Positions 29,877-39,119 of a stretch of DNA of 64,000 nt are shown here, in pieces. This DNA comes from Pseudomonadota bacterium (GTDB lineage: Bacteria > Pseudomonadota > Gammaproteobacteria > Steroidobacterales > Steroidobacteraceae). Position 1 is the stretch's first letter. The number at the start of each line of letters is the position of its first letter. Made by a program: the position numbers and the translations under genes. The stretch covers positions 1 to 64,000 of the forward strand of contig JANXUT010000048.1 of NCBI GenBank assembly GCA_025356075.1, given 5' to 3'. Below the pieces are notes generated by a model that was not told the DNA's origin, did not search any database, and saw nothing but the letters and a program-made list of their open reading frames with translations.

Positions 29877-30505
29877 ATGCCCGACCCGACCGAAGTCCCG
29901 ACGCCCGCTGACGTAGCCGAGCCGTTGGCGGAGGCCTCGCTCGCGCGGCTCTTCTCGAGCGCGCGCACGTTCACGCATTTCCTGCCGCGGCTCGTGGCGC
30001 CGGAGCTGCTCGGGCGCCTCTACGCGCTGCTCGAGTGGGGTCCGACCTCCTCGAACGGCCTGCCGGGACGGTTCGTGTTCGTCGTGAGCCCTGCGGCGAA
30101 GGAGCGGCTCAGGCCCGCGCTCGCCGCCGGCAACCTCGACAAGACGATGGCGGCGCCCGTCACGGTGATCGTCGCCTTCGACCTCAGGTTCTACGAGTTC
30201 CTCGAGCGCACGGCGCCGCGCTCGAGGTCACGCGCCTCGCTCGAGGCCAACCCCGCGCTCGCGCGCGAGATCGCCTTTCGCAACGGCTCGTTGCAGGGCG
30301 CGTACCTGATCCTCGCGGCGCGCGCGCGCTCGGACTCGACTGCGGCCCGATGTCGGGGTTCGACAATGCAAGGCTCGACGCCGAGTTCTTCGCCGACGGG
30401 CGCTGGCGCTCGAATTTTCTGGTGAACCTGGGCTACGGCGACCGGACGCGGCTCCACGAGCGCAGCCCGCGGCTTACCTTCGAGGAGGCGTGCCGGGTCC
30501 TCTGA
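29877..30505 (+). pseudogene. RutE-like nitroreductase (malonic semialdehyde reductase family), frameshifted
   Basis: The first frame reads the N-terminal part of a RutE/HadB-type flavin reductase: [43 protein letters not shown] and [16 protein letters not shown]. At about 30318-30329 similarity moves to another frame, where it continues [20 protein letters not shown] and [31 protein letters not shown] to the TGA at 30505. The switch falls in a (GC)6 run; removing one GC pair restores a continuous protein of about 208 residues. The cause may be a true mutation, slippage-based switching or a sequencing error. Downstream sequence is still conserved, so any loss is recent. Confidence 0.85.
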
Positions 30506-30532
30506 GCCCGCCAGGCGGCCGATAGCCTTCGT

Positions 30533-31666
30533 TCAGCCTTCGTTCCGCGCGTCGCGTGGAAAGCCGACCCAGCGGCGCCGCTCGAAGTCGAACAGCTTGC
30601 ACTCGCGCACGGACCGCCAGTACGTTCGCATCGAGAGCTCGACGACCGGGATCTCGGGCACGAGCCGCGCGAGCGTCGCTTGCGCCGCCTTCAGGCGGTA
30701 GAGCGGGATCCGCGAGTCGAGGTGGTGTGCGGCGTGCTCCATGATGTTGTGGAGGATCCAGTTCCACCACGGCTTGATGCGATAGCGCACCGTGCCGTGC
30801 AGGATGCCCTGGGCCTTGAGCCATGCCGACTTGTCCGCGTACCAGACCACGTCCGGGTGGGTGTGGTGCAGGTACACGACGAAGCCGACCGTCCAGTTCC
30901 AGACGAGGAACGGTACGAGGAAGCCGACGTTGAGCACGAGCGCGAGGTGCGCGGCGCCTCCGCCTGCCAGTCCGCCGACCACGAGCCAGGCGATCCAGCC
31001 GGCGGCGAAGGCCGTCACCAGCGTCGAGTCCCAGAAGAACTCGCCACGCTTGCCCGGCGCGTTCGCGCGGCCCGGGTAGTAGAGCCGGCGCCACCAGATC
31101 TCGAGCAGGTAGTAAGGCAGTGGACCGAAGGCGCTCCGGTAGACCCGCTCGAGCAGGCGTCGGCCGCGCGACAGCGAGGAGAATTCCTTCGGATCGAGCG
31201 GCTCCCACACGAAATCGCGGCCCTTCAGGTTGTTGAAGCCGTGGTGCACGACGTTGTGTCCGACCCGCCACAGCGAGAAGGGCGTCAGCGACGGCAGGAA
31301 CGCGATGCGGCCGAGCACCTTGTTGAGCGCGGCATGGTCGGTGAGGCTGCCGTGGCAGGCGTCGTGGCCGATGATGAACAGTCGGATGATCGCGAGCGTC
31401 GTCAGTGCGCCGCCGAGGAGCTGCCTCGGGAGGCTGCTGCCGCCCAGGACGAGGTACTGGCCGCCGGCGAAGAGCACGATGTCGAAGCCAAGGAGCCCGA
31501 GGGCGAGCGCAGTCGAGCGGTCGTAGTAGCTCGAGAGGATCTCCCGGAGGCGGACGACGCTCGGCGGCTTCGCGACGGCGGGGGCGGCCGGCACGGGCGC
31601 GGAATCGAGCTGGGGGGCGGTCTTCATGGCGGGCGGGACTCGCGGCAGTGGGAAGGACTCCCCCAT
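30533..31666 (-). CDS. Membrane fatty acid desaturase
   Basis: The 377-residue integral membrane protein carries the di-iron histidine boxes of the desaturase/hydroxylase superfamily: HDACH (101-105), HNVVHH (137-142) and HAAHH (311-315), plus HHTH (267-270). Hydrophobic pairs of helices lie between them. It resembles bacterial acyl-lipid or omega desaturases; double-bond position cannot be told from sequence. An alternative ATG lies 13 codons further in (before KTAPQLD); neither start has a strong SD. It diverges from the GST gene. Confidence 0.9.
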   Translation of the reverse strand: MGESFPLPRVPPAMKTAPQLDSAPVPAAPAVAKPPSVVRLREILSSYYDRSTALALGLLGFDIVLFAGGQYLVLGGSSLPRQLLGGALTTLAIIRLFIIGHDACHGSLTDHAALNKVLGRIAFLPSLTPFSLWRVGHNVVHHGFNNLKGRDFVWEPLDPKEFSSLSRGRRLLERVYRSAFGPLPYYLLEIWWRRLYYPGRANAPGKRGEFFWDSTLVTAFAAGWIAWLVVGGLAGGGAAHLALVLNVGFLVPFLVWNWTVGFVVYLHHTHPDVVWYADKSAWLKAQGILHGTVRYRIKPWWNWILHNIMEHAAHHLDSRIPLYRLKAAQATLARLVPEIPVVELSMRTYWRSVRECKLFDFERRRWVGFPRDARNEG

Positions 31667-31752
31667 TATCGCCTGCGGCCGCCCGCCCGCCCAGTAGGCA
31701 TAATTACGGGTCCAGCCACGCCATCGGCGCGGCGCCGGTCCGGAGTTTTCCT

Positions 31753-32385
31753 ATGTATACGCTCTACTACATGCCGGGTGCGGCCAGCTTCGTGGTCCAC
31801 TGGCTGCTCATCGACTCGGGGCTACCCCACGAGATCAAGCGGATCGACGGGGAGGCCCGCGAGCACAAGCAGCCGGCTTACCTCGCGCTGAATCCGAACG
31901 GCGTCGTGCCGACGCTGCTCGTCGACGGCGAGCCCGTCTACGAAAGCGCGGCGCTCGTCCTCCTCCTCGCCGCGCGCCACCCGGCGGCGACGCTGGCTCC
32001 GGCCGCCGGCACGCGGGCGCAGGCGATGTACCTGCAGTGGATGTTCCACTTCGCCAACACTCTGCAGCCGGCGTTCCGCAACTGGTTCTACCCGGACGAG
32101 GCGGCCGGGCCCGCGCACGCCGAGGTCGTCAAGGAGCGCGCGCAGCAGATCATCGAGCGCGGCTGGGACCGGCTCGATGCGCACCTCGCCGCGCACGGCC
32201 CGTGGGTCGCTGGCACGGCGCTCAGCGCCGCCGACTTCATGGCGGTGATGCTTGCGCGCTGGTCGCGGAACATGCCGCGCACGGCGCTCGAGTGGCCGGC
32301 CATCGCGCGGCTCGTGACGGCGATGAAGGCCCGCCCGAGCTTCGCCGAGCTCAATCGCCGCGAGGGACTCACCGAGTGGCTCTGA
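31753..32385 (+). CDS. Glutathione S-transferase family protein
   Basis: The 210-residue protein has an N-terminal thioredoxin-like domain (MYTLYYMPGAASFVVHWLLIDSG, LNPNGVVPTLLVDGEPVYESAALVLLLA) and a helical C-terminal domain (GTALSAADFMAVMLARW). The pattern is that of bacterial beta- or nu-type GSTs, with Ser or Tyr near residue 11 as candidate catalytic residues. The start ATG is chosen where the fold begins; the frame continues far upstream inside the antisense of the desaturase. The next gene overlaps its end by 10 bp. Confidence 0.9.
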   Translation: MYTLYYMPGAASFVVHWLLIDSGLPHEIKRIDGEAREHKQPAYLALNPNGVVPTLLVDGEPVYESAALVLLLAARHPAATLAPAAGTRAQAMYLQWMFHFANTLQPAFRNWFYPDEAAGPAHAEVVKERAQQIIERGWDRLDAHLAAHGPWVAGTALSAADFMAVMLARWSRNMPRTALEWPAIARLVTAMKARPSFAELNRREGLTEWL

Positions 32386-32963
32386 GCGAACGGGCGCCCG
32401 GGCCCGCGGGGCTCGTCATTGAGACGCCCCGCCTCGTGCTCCGGCCGCCGCAGCTCGAGGACTTCGGGGCGTGGGCCGCCTGCGCGGCGGATCCCGACAT
32501 GACGACCTTCCTTGGCGGTCCGCAGCCGCGCGCCGTCGCGTGGCGCGCGTTGATGGCGATGGCCGGGTCCTGGTCGCTCCATGGCTTCGCGATGTTCTCG
32601 GTGCTCGAGAAGTCGACCGGAGTTTGGGTTGGCCGGGTGGGTCCGTGGCGACCCGAAGGGTGGCCGGGTAACGAGATTGGCTGGGGGCTCGCGCGCGAGG
32701 GCGAGGGGAAGGGCTACGCGTACGAGGCCGCCGTGGCGGCGACCGACTGGGCGTTCGCGACGCTCGGCTGGAGCGATGTGATCCACTGCATCGATGCGGA
32801 CAATCGGCGCTCGGAGGCCCTTGCGGTGCGACTTGGGTCGGCGCGCCTGCGCCGGACGGTATTGCCACCGCCGAGCGGAAACGCCGTGACCGTCTGGGGC
32901 CAGGACCGGGCGAGCTGGCTCGCCGGGGCCGCTCAGCGCTCGGCCGGCGGCTTTCCGAGGTAG
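32376..32963 (+). CDS. GNAT-family N-acetyltransferase
   Basis: A RimJ/RimL-type acetyltransferase of 195 residues. It opens GLVIETPRLVLRPPQLEDFGAWA and has the acetyl-CoA binding region EIGWGLAREGEGKGYAYEAAVAATDWAF, then VIHCIDADNRRSEALAVRLG. Substrate unknown. The GTG start overlaps the GST gene by 10 bp, so the two are probably coupled. Its last 31 bp overlap the 3' end of the convergent aldehyde dehydrogenase gene. Confidence 0.87.
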   Translation: MALSERAPGPAGLVIETPRLVLRPPQLEDFGAWAACAADPDMTTFLGGPQPRAVAWRALMAMAGSWSLHGFAMFSVLEKSTGVWVGRVGPWRPEGWPGNEIGWGLAREGEGKGYAYEAAVAATDWAFATLGWSDVIHCIDADNRRSEALAVRLGSARLRRTVLPPPSGNAVTVWGQDRASWLAGAAQRSAGGFPR

Positions 32964-34396
32964 TAGCGCATCACGAGGCGCTGCACGAAATTGCCGTAGG
33001 GCGGGTAGAAGAGCGCGACCGGGAAGAAGCGGTGGCGCTTGAACACCGCCTTCTGGTGCGACAGTTCGCGAAAGCCCTCAGCGCCGTGGTACGTGCCCAT
33101 GCCCGATGGACCCGAGCCGCCGAAGGGCAGGTCGTGGTTGAACACGTGCCAGCCCCAGTCGTTGACGGTCACGCCGCCCGAGTGCGTCGCCCTGAGGATG
33201 GTGCCGAGCTCGCCGCTGCCGAATCCGTACGGGTAGAGCGCGAGCGGCCGGGGACGCGCCTTCACGTAGGTGAGCGCCTCCTCGAGGCCGTCATAGCCGA
33301 TGATCGGCAGTATCGGCCCGAACAGTTCCTCGCGCGCGATGCGCATGTCATCCGTCACCCCGGTCACGAGCTGCAGCGGCAGGCGTCGATCGGCGCCTGG
33401 CGTCCCTGCGGCGATGACGGTGGCGCCCTTCGCGCGCGCATCGGCGAGGAGCTCAGCCAGGCGCGCGTGCTGGCGGTCGGTGACGATGCCGGTGTAGTCG
33501 GCGTTGCCGGCGACGCTCGGGTAGAGCGCGCGGAACGCGCCTGCGGCGAGCGCGGCGAACTCGGCGACGTTCGCGCGCGGCACGAGCGCGTAGTCGGGCG
33601 CCACGCAGATCTGGCCGGCGTTGAACGCCTTGCCGTGGACGATGGAGCGCGCCGCGGCGCCAAGGTCTGCGCCGGCGGCAACGAGCCCGGGCGACTTGCC
33701 GCCGAGCTCGAGCGTGACGGGGGTCAGGTTCGCGGCCGCCGCCCGCATGACATGCGGCGCGATCGCGGGGGAGCCGGTGAAGACGAGATGGTCGAACGGC
33801 AGCGCGCTGAACGCCTGCGCCGCGGCGACGGCGCCGCCGAACACGGCCACTTCGTCCTCGGTGAAGACTTCCGCCAGCAGCGCGCGCACCGCTCGCGTCG
33901 TGCGCGGCGTGAACTCCGACATCTTGAGCATCGCGCGGTTGCCGGCGGCGAGTGCCGCGACCAGCGGACCCAATGCGAGATAGACGGGGAAGTTCCACGG
34001 CGCAATGATGCCGACGACGCCCTTCGGCTGGTACATCACGAACGCCTTGTTGGTCGCGAAGACGAGCTCGGTATGGCGCCGGCGCCGGCGCATCCAGCGC
34101 CTCAGGTGCCCGAGCGCGTGGTTGATCTCGAGCACGGGCCCGACGACATCGGCGAACTTCGACTCGAATACCGAGCGGCCGCCAAAGTCGGCGCTGATCG
34201 CCTCGGCCAGTGTGTTCTGGTGCCTGCGGAGCGCCGCGCGCAGCGCCTTGAGGCGCGCGCGGCGCTCGGCGAGCGTCGGGTAGGGGTGCGCCGCGAAGGC
34301 GGCGCGCTGGCGCGCGAGGACCGCGCCGAGCCGCGCGATTTCCGTCGTATCGTCGCTCGCCTCCGGCAACGGCAGCTCGCGCGGTGCCGCGCTCAT
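32933..34396 (-). CDS. Aldehyde dehydrogenase, coniferyl-aldehyde type
   Basis: The 487-residue NAD(P)-dependent aldehyde dehydrogenase has the fold signature GIIAPWNFPVYLALGPL, the catalytic Glu in TLELGGKSPGLV and the catalytic Cys in FNAGQICVAPDY. The Trp/His-rich end (VNDWGWHVFNHDLPFGGSGPSGMG) and C-terminal FYPPYGNFVQRLVMRYYLG are typical of the CALDH/AlkH-like class that oxidises fatty or aromatic aldehydes. The ATG overlaps the stop of the upstream permease by 4 bp, so both act in one operon. Confidence 0.9.
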   Translation of the reverse strand: MSAAPRELPLPEASDDTTEIARLGAVLARQRAAFAAHPYPTLAERRARLKALRAALRRHQNTLAEAISADFGGRSVFESKFADVVGPVLEINHALGHLRRWMRRRRRHTELVFATNKAFVMYQPKGVVGIIAPWNFPVYLALGPLVAALAAGNRAMLKMSEFTPRTTRAVRALLAEVFTEDEVAVFGGAVAAAQAFSALPFDHLVFTGSPAIAPHVMRAAAANLTPVTLELGGKSPGLVAAGADLGAAARSIVHGKAFNAGQICVAPDYALVPRANVAEFAALAAGAFRALYPSVAGNADYTGIVTDRQHARLAELLADARAKGATVIAAGTPGADRRLPLQLVTGVTDDMRIAREELFGPILPIIGYDGLEEALTYVKARPRPLALYPYGFGSGELGTILRATHSGGVTVNDWGWHVFNHDLPFGGSGPSGMGTYHGAEGFRELSHQKAVFKRHRFFPVALFYPPYGNFVQRLVMRYYLGKPPAER

Positions 34397-35778
34397 TTTG
34401 ATGGGGCCGCTCGCCCGTGCCGGAAGATGAAGTACGCGGCGAGCGCAACGGCCACCGAGATGACACTCGCCTTGAGTTCGTCCTGGTGGGCCTCGGTCGT
34501 GCCCATCGCGACGAGTACCGCGGCCATGCCGGCGATCGCAAGGTAGCTGGCCCACGGAAAGAGCCACATCTTGAGCGCGGGCTCGGGCGCGCCTGCCGCC
34601 TCGCGCTTGCGCCGCAGGACCACCTGCGAGATCGAGATCGCCATGTAGACGAACACGATCAGTGCCCCCGATGCGTTGACCAGGAACACGAAGACGGTAT
34701 CCGGCCAGAGTTCGCGCGCACCGATGCCGGCGAGGCCCGCGGCGCAGCCGAGCATCACCGAGCGCGCCGGCACGTGCCGGGAGTTGGTCTTGACGAGCCA
34801 GCGGGGCGCGTCGCCGCGCTCGGCGAGCACGAAGGCGACGCGCGAGGCGACATAGAAAGCGGAGTTGAGGCAGGAGAGAACCGCGGTCAGGATGATCGCG
34901 CTCATGATCGTCGCGGCGCCCGGGATGTTCATCGAATCAAGGGCGTGCGTGAATGGCGAGAACCCGGGCTTGATCGTGTTCCACGGCACGACGCAGAGGA
35001 TCAGGAAGATGGAGCCCACGTAGAAGATCAGGATTCGCCACACGATCGTCGAGGTCATGCGCGCCACGGCCTTGGCGGGCTCGGTCGACTCGGCCGCCGC
35101 GATCGTGACGATCTCGGCGCCGGTCAGCGAGAAGAATACCGTCGTGACCGCGGCGAGCACGACCTTGCCGCCCAGCGGCGCGAAGCCGCCGTAATTCACT
35201 AGGTTGCCAAAGGTCTGGCCGTGCGGGCTCGTGAGGCCCACCGCGTACAACGCCGTCGCCGCAATGAAGACGATAATCGCGGCGACCTTGATCGAGGAGA
35301 ACCAGAACTCGAACTCGCCGTACGAGCGCGCCGACATCAGGTTGACGCCGGTCATGATCGCCATGAGGCCGACGCCGAATTCCCACACCGGCACGTTCGG
35401 GAACCAGTCACGCAGGATGTTCGCGCCGGCGATCGCCTCGGCCGGGATCACGATTACCCAGAAGTACCAGTAGAGCCAGCCGACCGAGAACCCCGCCCAG
35501 TTGCCGAGTCCCACGCGTGCGAATTCGGTGAACGAGCGGACGTTAGGCATCGCCACCGCCATCTCGCCGAGCATGCGCATGATGAGAAGCACGAGGCCGC
35601 CGGTGATCGCGTAGCTGATCACGATCGCGGGGCCAACCGCCGCGATGGCCGCGCTTGAGCTCACGAAGAGTCCGGCGCCGATGATTCCGCCGATCGTGAT
35701 CATCGTCACGTGACGGGGCCGCAACGAGCGGCTGAGCGATGCCTCGGGGGTGGCTGGGGTCGCGGCCGGCTGGTTCAT
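34393..35778 (-). CDS. Amino acid permease, APC family (GabP-like)
   Basis: About 12 transmembrane helices in 461 residues, with the family start HVTMITIGGIIGAGLFVSSSAAI and FFSLTGAEIVTIAAAESTEPAKAVARM in the middle. These place it among GabP/ProY-type amino acid transporters of the inner membrane. GABA, proline or aromatic amino acids are possible substrates. I prefer the ATG at 35778 (before NQPAATPATPE), which has a GGAG 10 bases upstream; a GTG at 35817 has no SD. It is coupled to the aldehyde dehydrogenase. Confidence 0.88.
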   Translation of the reverse strand: MNQPAATPATPEASLSRSLRPRHVTMITIGGIIGAGLFVSSSAAIAAVGPAIVISYAITGGLVLLIMRMLGEMAVAMPNVRSFTEFARVGLGNWAGFSVGWLYWYFWVIVIPAEAIAGANILRDWFPNVPVWEFGVGLMAIMTGVNLMSARSYGEFEFWFSSIKVAAIIVFIAATALYAVGLTSPHGQTFGNLVNYGGFAPLGGKVVLAAVTTVFFSLTGAEIVTIAAAESTEPAKAVARMTSTIVWRILIFYVGSIFLILCVVPWNTIKPGFSPFTHALDSMNIPGAATIMSAIILTAVLSCLNSAFYVASRVAFVLAERGDAPRWLVKTNSRHVPARSVMLGCAAGLAGIGARELWPDTVFVFLVNASGALIVFVYMAISISQVVLRRKREAAGAPEPALKMWLFPWASYLAIAGMAAVLVAMGTTEAHQDELKASVISVAVALAAYFIFRHGRAAPSK

Positions 35779-35929
35779 GGACTGGGCGCTCCGGTGACTG
35801 CGTGGCGCAGTGGACACGGAGGGTACACAATGCGGCGCTTCTCAGCAGCCGCTTCTACAATAATCAGGTCCAAAACGCACCGCCCCGTGGGTTGTCGCGA
35901 CGGGCCCGCTACGTGACGGAGAGCCGACC

Positions 35930-36892
35930 GTGGATGCGATGGGTGACCCTGAATTCGCCGACATCGAGGCCGCCGCCGCGCGCATTGCGCCCCACGTCAG
36001 GCGCACGCCGCTGCTCGCCTCGGCGGAGCTGTCGACGCAGCTGGGCATGTTCGTCGAGTTCAAGTGCGAGAACCTGCAGGAAGCGGGTGCGTTCAAGTCG
36101 CGTGGCGCGATCAACGCCGTGTTCGCGCTGCCCGCGGAGGCTGCCGCCCGGGGCGTCGCGACTCACTCCTCGGGCAACCACGCTGCCGCCCTCGCGCGCG
36201 CGGCCCAGCGCCGCGGCATCCCGGCCTTCATCGTCATGCCGCGCGGCGCGCCCAAGGTGAAGCGCGCGACGGTCGAGTCCTTTGGCGGACGCGTCGTCGA
36301 ATGCGAACCAACGCTCGCGGCGCGCGAGGCCGCGGCGGCCGCAATCATCGCCGAGACGGGCGCCACCCTCGTGCATCCCTACGACCACCCGCTCGTCATC
36401 GCGGGCCAGGGCACCATCGTGCTCGAGCTTGCCGAGCAGACCGAGCGCCCCGATACGGTGCTGGTGCCTGTCGGCGGCGGCGGGCTCCTCTCCGGTACCG
36501 CGCTCGCGGCGCGCCACCGCTGGCCGGGCACGCGCGTCATCGGCGTCGAGCCCGCCGGCGCCGACGATGCGTTTCGCTCCTTCACCTCCGGACAGCTTCA
36601 GACGCAGCTTGCGCCGCGGACGATCGCCGACGGGCTGCGTGGCGCGATGTGCGCGCGGACGCTCAGGCTCGCGCGCGCCAACGCGCACTCCATCGTCACC
36701 GTCAAGGAGGAGTCGATCGTGGCCGCGATGCGGCTCCTGTTCGAGCGCATGAAGCTCGTCGTCGAGCCTTCGGGCGCCGTTCCGCTCGCGGCGCTCCTCG
36801 AACGCGCGGTCCCTGGCGGGCGCACCGTCGTCGTGCTCTCCGGAGGCAACGTCGATCTCGACACGTTGCCATGGCTCGCGCCGGCGACGTAG
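35930..36892 (+). CDS. Serine/threonine dehydratase-like PLP enzyme
   Basis: A fold-type II PLP enzyme of 320 residues. The PLP lysine is Lys56 in EAGAFKSRGA; the phosphate-binding loop is PVGGGGLLSG (about 180), and SSGNHAAALA binds the substrate carboxylate. It lacks the C-terminal ACT regulatory domain of biosynthetic IlvA, so it is a catabolic threonine/serine dehydratase or a serine racemase relative. GTG start with GGAG 9 bases upstream. Divergent from the permease. Confidence 0.88.
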   Translation: MDAMGDPEFADIEAAAARIAPHVRRTPLLASAELSTQLGMFVEFKCENLQEAGAFKSRGAINAVFALPAEAAARGVATHSSGNHAAALARAAQRRGIPAFIVMPRGAPKVKRATVESFGGRVVECEPTLAAREAAAAAIIAETGATLVHPYDHPLVIAGQGTIVLELAEQTERPDTVLVPVGGGGLLSGTALAARHRWPGTRVIGVEPAGADDAFRSFTSGQLQTQLAPRTIADGLRGAMCARTLRLARANAHSIVTVKEESIVAAMRLLFERMKLVVEPSGAVPLAALLERAVPGGRTVVVLSGGNVDLDTLPWLAPAT

Positions 36893-36932
36893 CGGCCCAT
36901 CCGCGCCACGCCGCCACTCGCGCGTCGGCCGT

Positions 36933-37286
36933 CTAGGGACTGAACCCGTCCTCCTCGAGGTCGTCGGCCTCGATCAGTTCCTGCGGCTGGGCGGGAAGCT
37001 CATCGAGCGGGCCGCGCCAGTTGCGGCTCGGCGAGTCGAATTCGGCGCTGTCGCCGGTTTCATCCGCGTCGATGTCATCCGTGGGGCCGGTTGCATCCTC
37101 CGGGGGCTCGGCTCGCTCGAGGAGGAGCGTCGGCCAGCTGTCGAGATCGATCTCATCGACGTCGCCGTCGACGTCCTGGATCTCGACGACGCCGTCGTCC
37201 TCATCCACCGCGACGACCTGGAACATTTGTCCCTTGTCGCGGTGCGAATACCAAAGACCCACTTCCGGGCGCAGTCGCGTGCTCAT
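36933..37286 (-). CDS. Small acidic conserved protein (DUF6763-like)
   Basis: A 117-residue, strongly acidic protein. The first half reads RPEVGLWYSHRDKGQMFQVVAVDEDDGVVEIQ, a small beta-barrel-like pattern; the second half is Asp/Glu-rich and probably disordered. From memory it resembles a gammaproteobacterial family listed as DUF6763. Function unknown. It is convergent with the dehydratase gene and divergent from the PuuR-type regulator. Confidence 0.65.
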   Translation of the reverse strand: MSTRLRPEVGLWYSHRDKGQMFQVVAVDEDDGVVEIQDVDGDVDEIDLDSWPTLLLERAEPPEDATGPTDDIDADETGDSAEFDSPSRNWRGPLDELPAQPQELIEADDLEEDGFSP

Positions 37287-37498
37287 GCCGGACCCCCTGG
37301 AGCGATGCCGCTGTCGGTTCGCTGCATGCTACGTCCGGCGGTCCCGGAGGGCGTAGTGAAGTTTTGCGAGGAACGCGGCCCTCGGGCGCTCGCGCCGGTT
37401 GGCCCCGAATTGAGGGACTCCGACGTCCGGACGAGCCCCGTCGTAACCGCGGCATTTCGCCATCGTTGCGGCATCAGAATCCGCAAACGCTAAGGATA

Positions 37499-37558
37499 AT
37501 TGACACTTGTCCTGTTCTGGGGCCAAATTGTGCCAGAAATGTCTATTATCATTGACAC
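37499..37558. promoter_or_regulatory. Candidate operator/promoter region of puuR
   Basis: Two direct copies of ATTGACAC (37499-37506 and 37551-37558) lie in a locally AT-rich patch. The first includes GACA-CT-TGTC (37502-37511) and a consensus -35 TTGACA (37500-37505). The second is half of an imperfect dyad, TGTCTATTATCATTGACA (37540-37557, 7 of 9 pairs). It ends 10 bp before the puuR start codon, as expected for autorepression; protein binding is inferred. Confidence 0.45.
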
Positions 37559-37567
37559 GGACGTCGC

Positions 37568-38128
37568 ATGACTCCCTCGATCGGCATCGACGTCGGCGCG
37601 CACCTCCGGGCGATCCGCCAGTTCCACGGTCTCTCGCAGCGCGAGCTCGCCAAGCGCGCCGGCGTCACCAACGGCATGATCTCGCTGATCGAGCAGAACC
37701 GCGTGAGCCCCTCGGTGAGCTCGCTCAAGAAGGTGCTGGACGGCATCCCGATGTCGCTCGCCGACTTCTTTACGATGGACCTGCAGGTGCCGCCGCAGGT
37801 CTTCTACGGGCGGGAGGAGCTGAGTGAAATCGGCGCGGCGCCCGTCGAGCTCAGGCTCGTCGCGGCGAGGCGGCCTCAGCGGGCCATGTCGATCCTGCAC
37901 GAGCGCTACGCGCCCGGGGCCGACACGGGGCCCGACATGCTCTCGCATCCGGGTGAGGAGGGCGGGGTGGTCGTGCGCGGTCAGGTCGAGGTCACGGTCG
38001 GCACCTCGAGCCGGGTGCTCGGGCCGGGCGATGCGTACTACTTCGCCACCGCCGTGCCGCACCGCTTCCAGAATCCCGGCCGCGAGGACTGTGAGATCAT
38101 CAGCGCGAGCACGCCACCGACGTTCTAG
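37568..38128 (+). CDS. puuR: PuuR-type HTH-cupin transcriptional regulator
   Basis: The 186-residue protein has an N-terminal XRE helix-turn-helix (LRAIRQFHGLSQRELAKRAGVTNGMISLIEQNRVSPSVSSLKKVLDG, about 12-58). A C-terminal cupin domain follows (HPGEEGGVVVRGQVEVTVG and GDAYYFATAVPHRFQNPG). This architecture and the FTMDLQ-type linker match PuuR, the putrescine-responsive repressor of the puu genes. Adjacent polyamine genes support the name. Repeats of ATTGACAC upstream suggest autoregulation. Confidence 0.85.
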   Translation: MTPSIGIDVGAHLRAIRQFHGLSQRELAKRAGVTNGMISLIEQNRVSPSVSSLKKVLDGIPMSLADFFTMDLQVPPQVFYGREELSEIGAAPVELRLVAARRPQRAMSILHERYAPGADTGPDMLSHPGEEGGVVVRGQVEVTVGTSSRVLGPGDAYYFATAVPHRFQNPGREDCEIISASTPPTF

Positions 38129-38231
38129 CGGCGCGCGGCATCGCATGGGCCTGCTTCCACCGGGGCTCCGAGTCGCGCAACGACGCTGACGGCGAGCCAA
38201 ATCGAATCAAGCCAACGACGGGACGCTCAGC

Positions 38232-39119
38232 ATGACGACGGTGACATTGGCGGCGTTGCAGATGGAGTGCGGCCCGGACCGCGAAGCGAACCTGCGCACC
38301 GCGGAGGCGTTGGTGCGCAACGCCGCCGCGCGCGGCGCCGAGGTGATCCTGCTGCCGGAGCTGTTCGAGACCCCGTACTTCTGCAAGGACCACTCGTACA
38401 AGCACTTCGAGCTCGCGACTCCCCTCGAGTCTAGCCCGGCCGTCGCGCGCTTTGCGCCGATCGCACGCGAACTTGGCGTCGTGCTGCCGATCTCGATCTT
38501 CGAGCGCGCCGGCAACGTTTACTTCAACACGCTCGTGATGCTCGATGCGAACGGCGAGGTGCTCGGCATCTACCGCAAGAGCCACATTCCCGAGAGCCCG
38601 GGCTACCACGAGAAGTTCTACTTTGCCCCGGGCGACACCGGCTTTCGCGTCTGGCCGACCGCGTTCGGCAACATCGGCGTCGGCGTCTGCTGGGACCAGT
38701 GGTTCCCGGAGTCGGCGCGGGTGATGGCGCTCTTGGGCGCCGAGGTGCTCCTCTATCCGACCGCGATAGGATCCGAGCCGCAGGATGCCTCGCTCGATTC
38801 GAAGGATCACTGGACCCGGACGATGCAGGGGCACGCGGCCGCCAACATGCTGCCGCTCGTCGCGGCCAACCGCTTCGGTCGCGAGGTGAGCGAGCAGAAC
38901 ACGGTGACCTTCTACGGCTCGTCCTTCATCGCGAGCCACACCGGCGAGCTCGTCGCGGTCGCCGCTCGCAGCGGTGAGGACGTGCTCACCGTCCGCGTCG
39001 ATCTCGACGCCGCGCGTCGCTACCGCCAGAACTGGGGCGTGTTCCGCGACCGTCGTCCGGATCTCTACCGGCCGCTCGCGCAGCTCGACGCCGCGGACCG
39101 CCCCGGGCGCGCGCCTTGA
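38232..39119 (+). CDS. aguB: N-carbamoylputrescine amidase
   Basis: AguB hydrolyses N-carbamoylputrescine to putrescine, CO2 and ammonia. This 295-residue nitrilase-superfamily enzyme has the catalytic Glu43 (LLPELFETPYFCKD), Lys116 (YRKSHIPESPGYHEKFYF) and Cys153 (GVGVCWDQWFPE). The ETPYFCKDH and HIPDGPGYxEKFYF-type blocks distinguish it from other nitrilases. The partner agmatine deiminase gene lies at 60 kb, not adjacent. The next gene overlaps its stop. Confidence 0.93.
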   Translation: MTTVTLAALQMECGPDREANLRTAEALVRNAAARGAEVILLPELFETPYFCKDHSYKHFELATPLESSPAVARFAPIARELGVVLPISIFERAGNVYFNTLVMLDANGEVLGIYRKSHIPESPGYHEKFYFAPGDTGFRVWPTAFGNIGVGVCWDQWFPESARVMALLGAEVLLYPTAIGSEPQDASLDSKDHWTRTMQGHAAANMLPLVAANRFGREVSEQNTVTFYGSSFIASHTGELVAVAARSGEDVLTVRVDLDAARRYRQNWGVFRDRRPDLYRPLAQLDAADRPGRAP

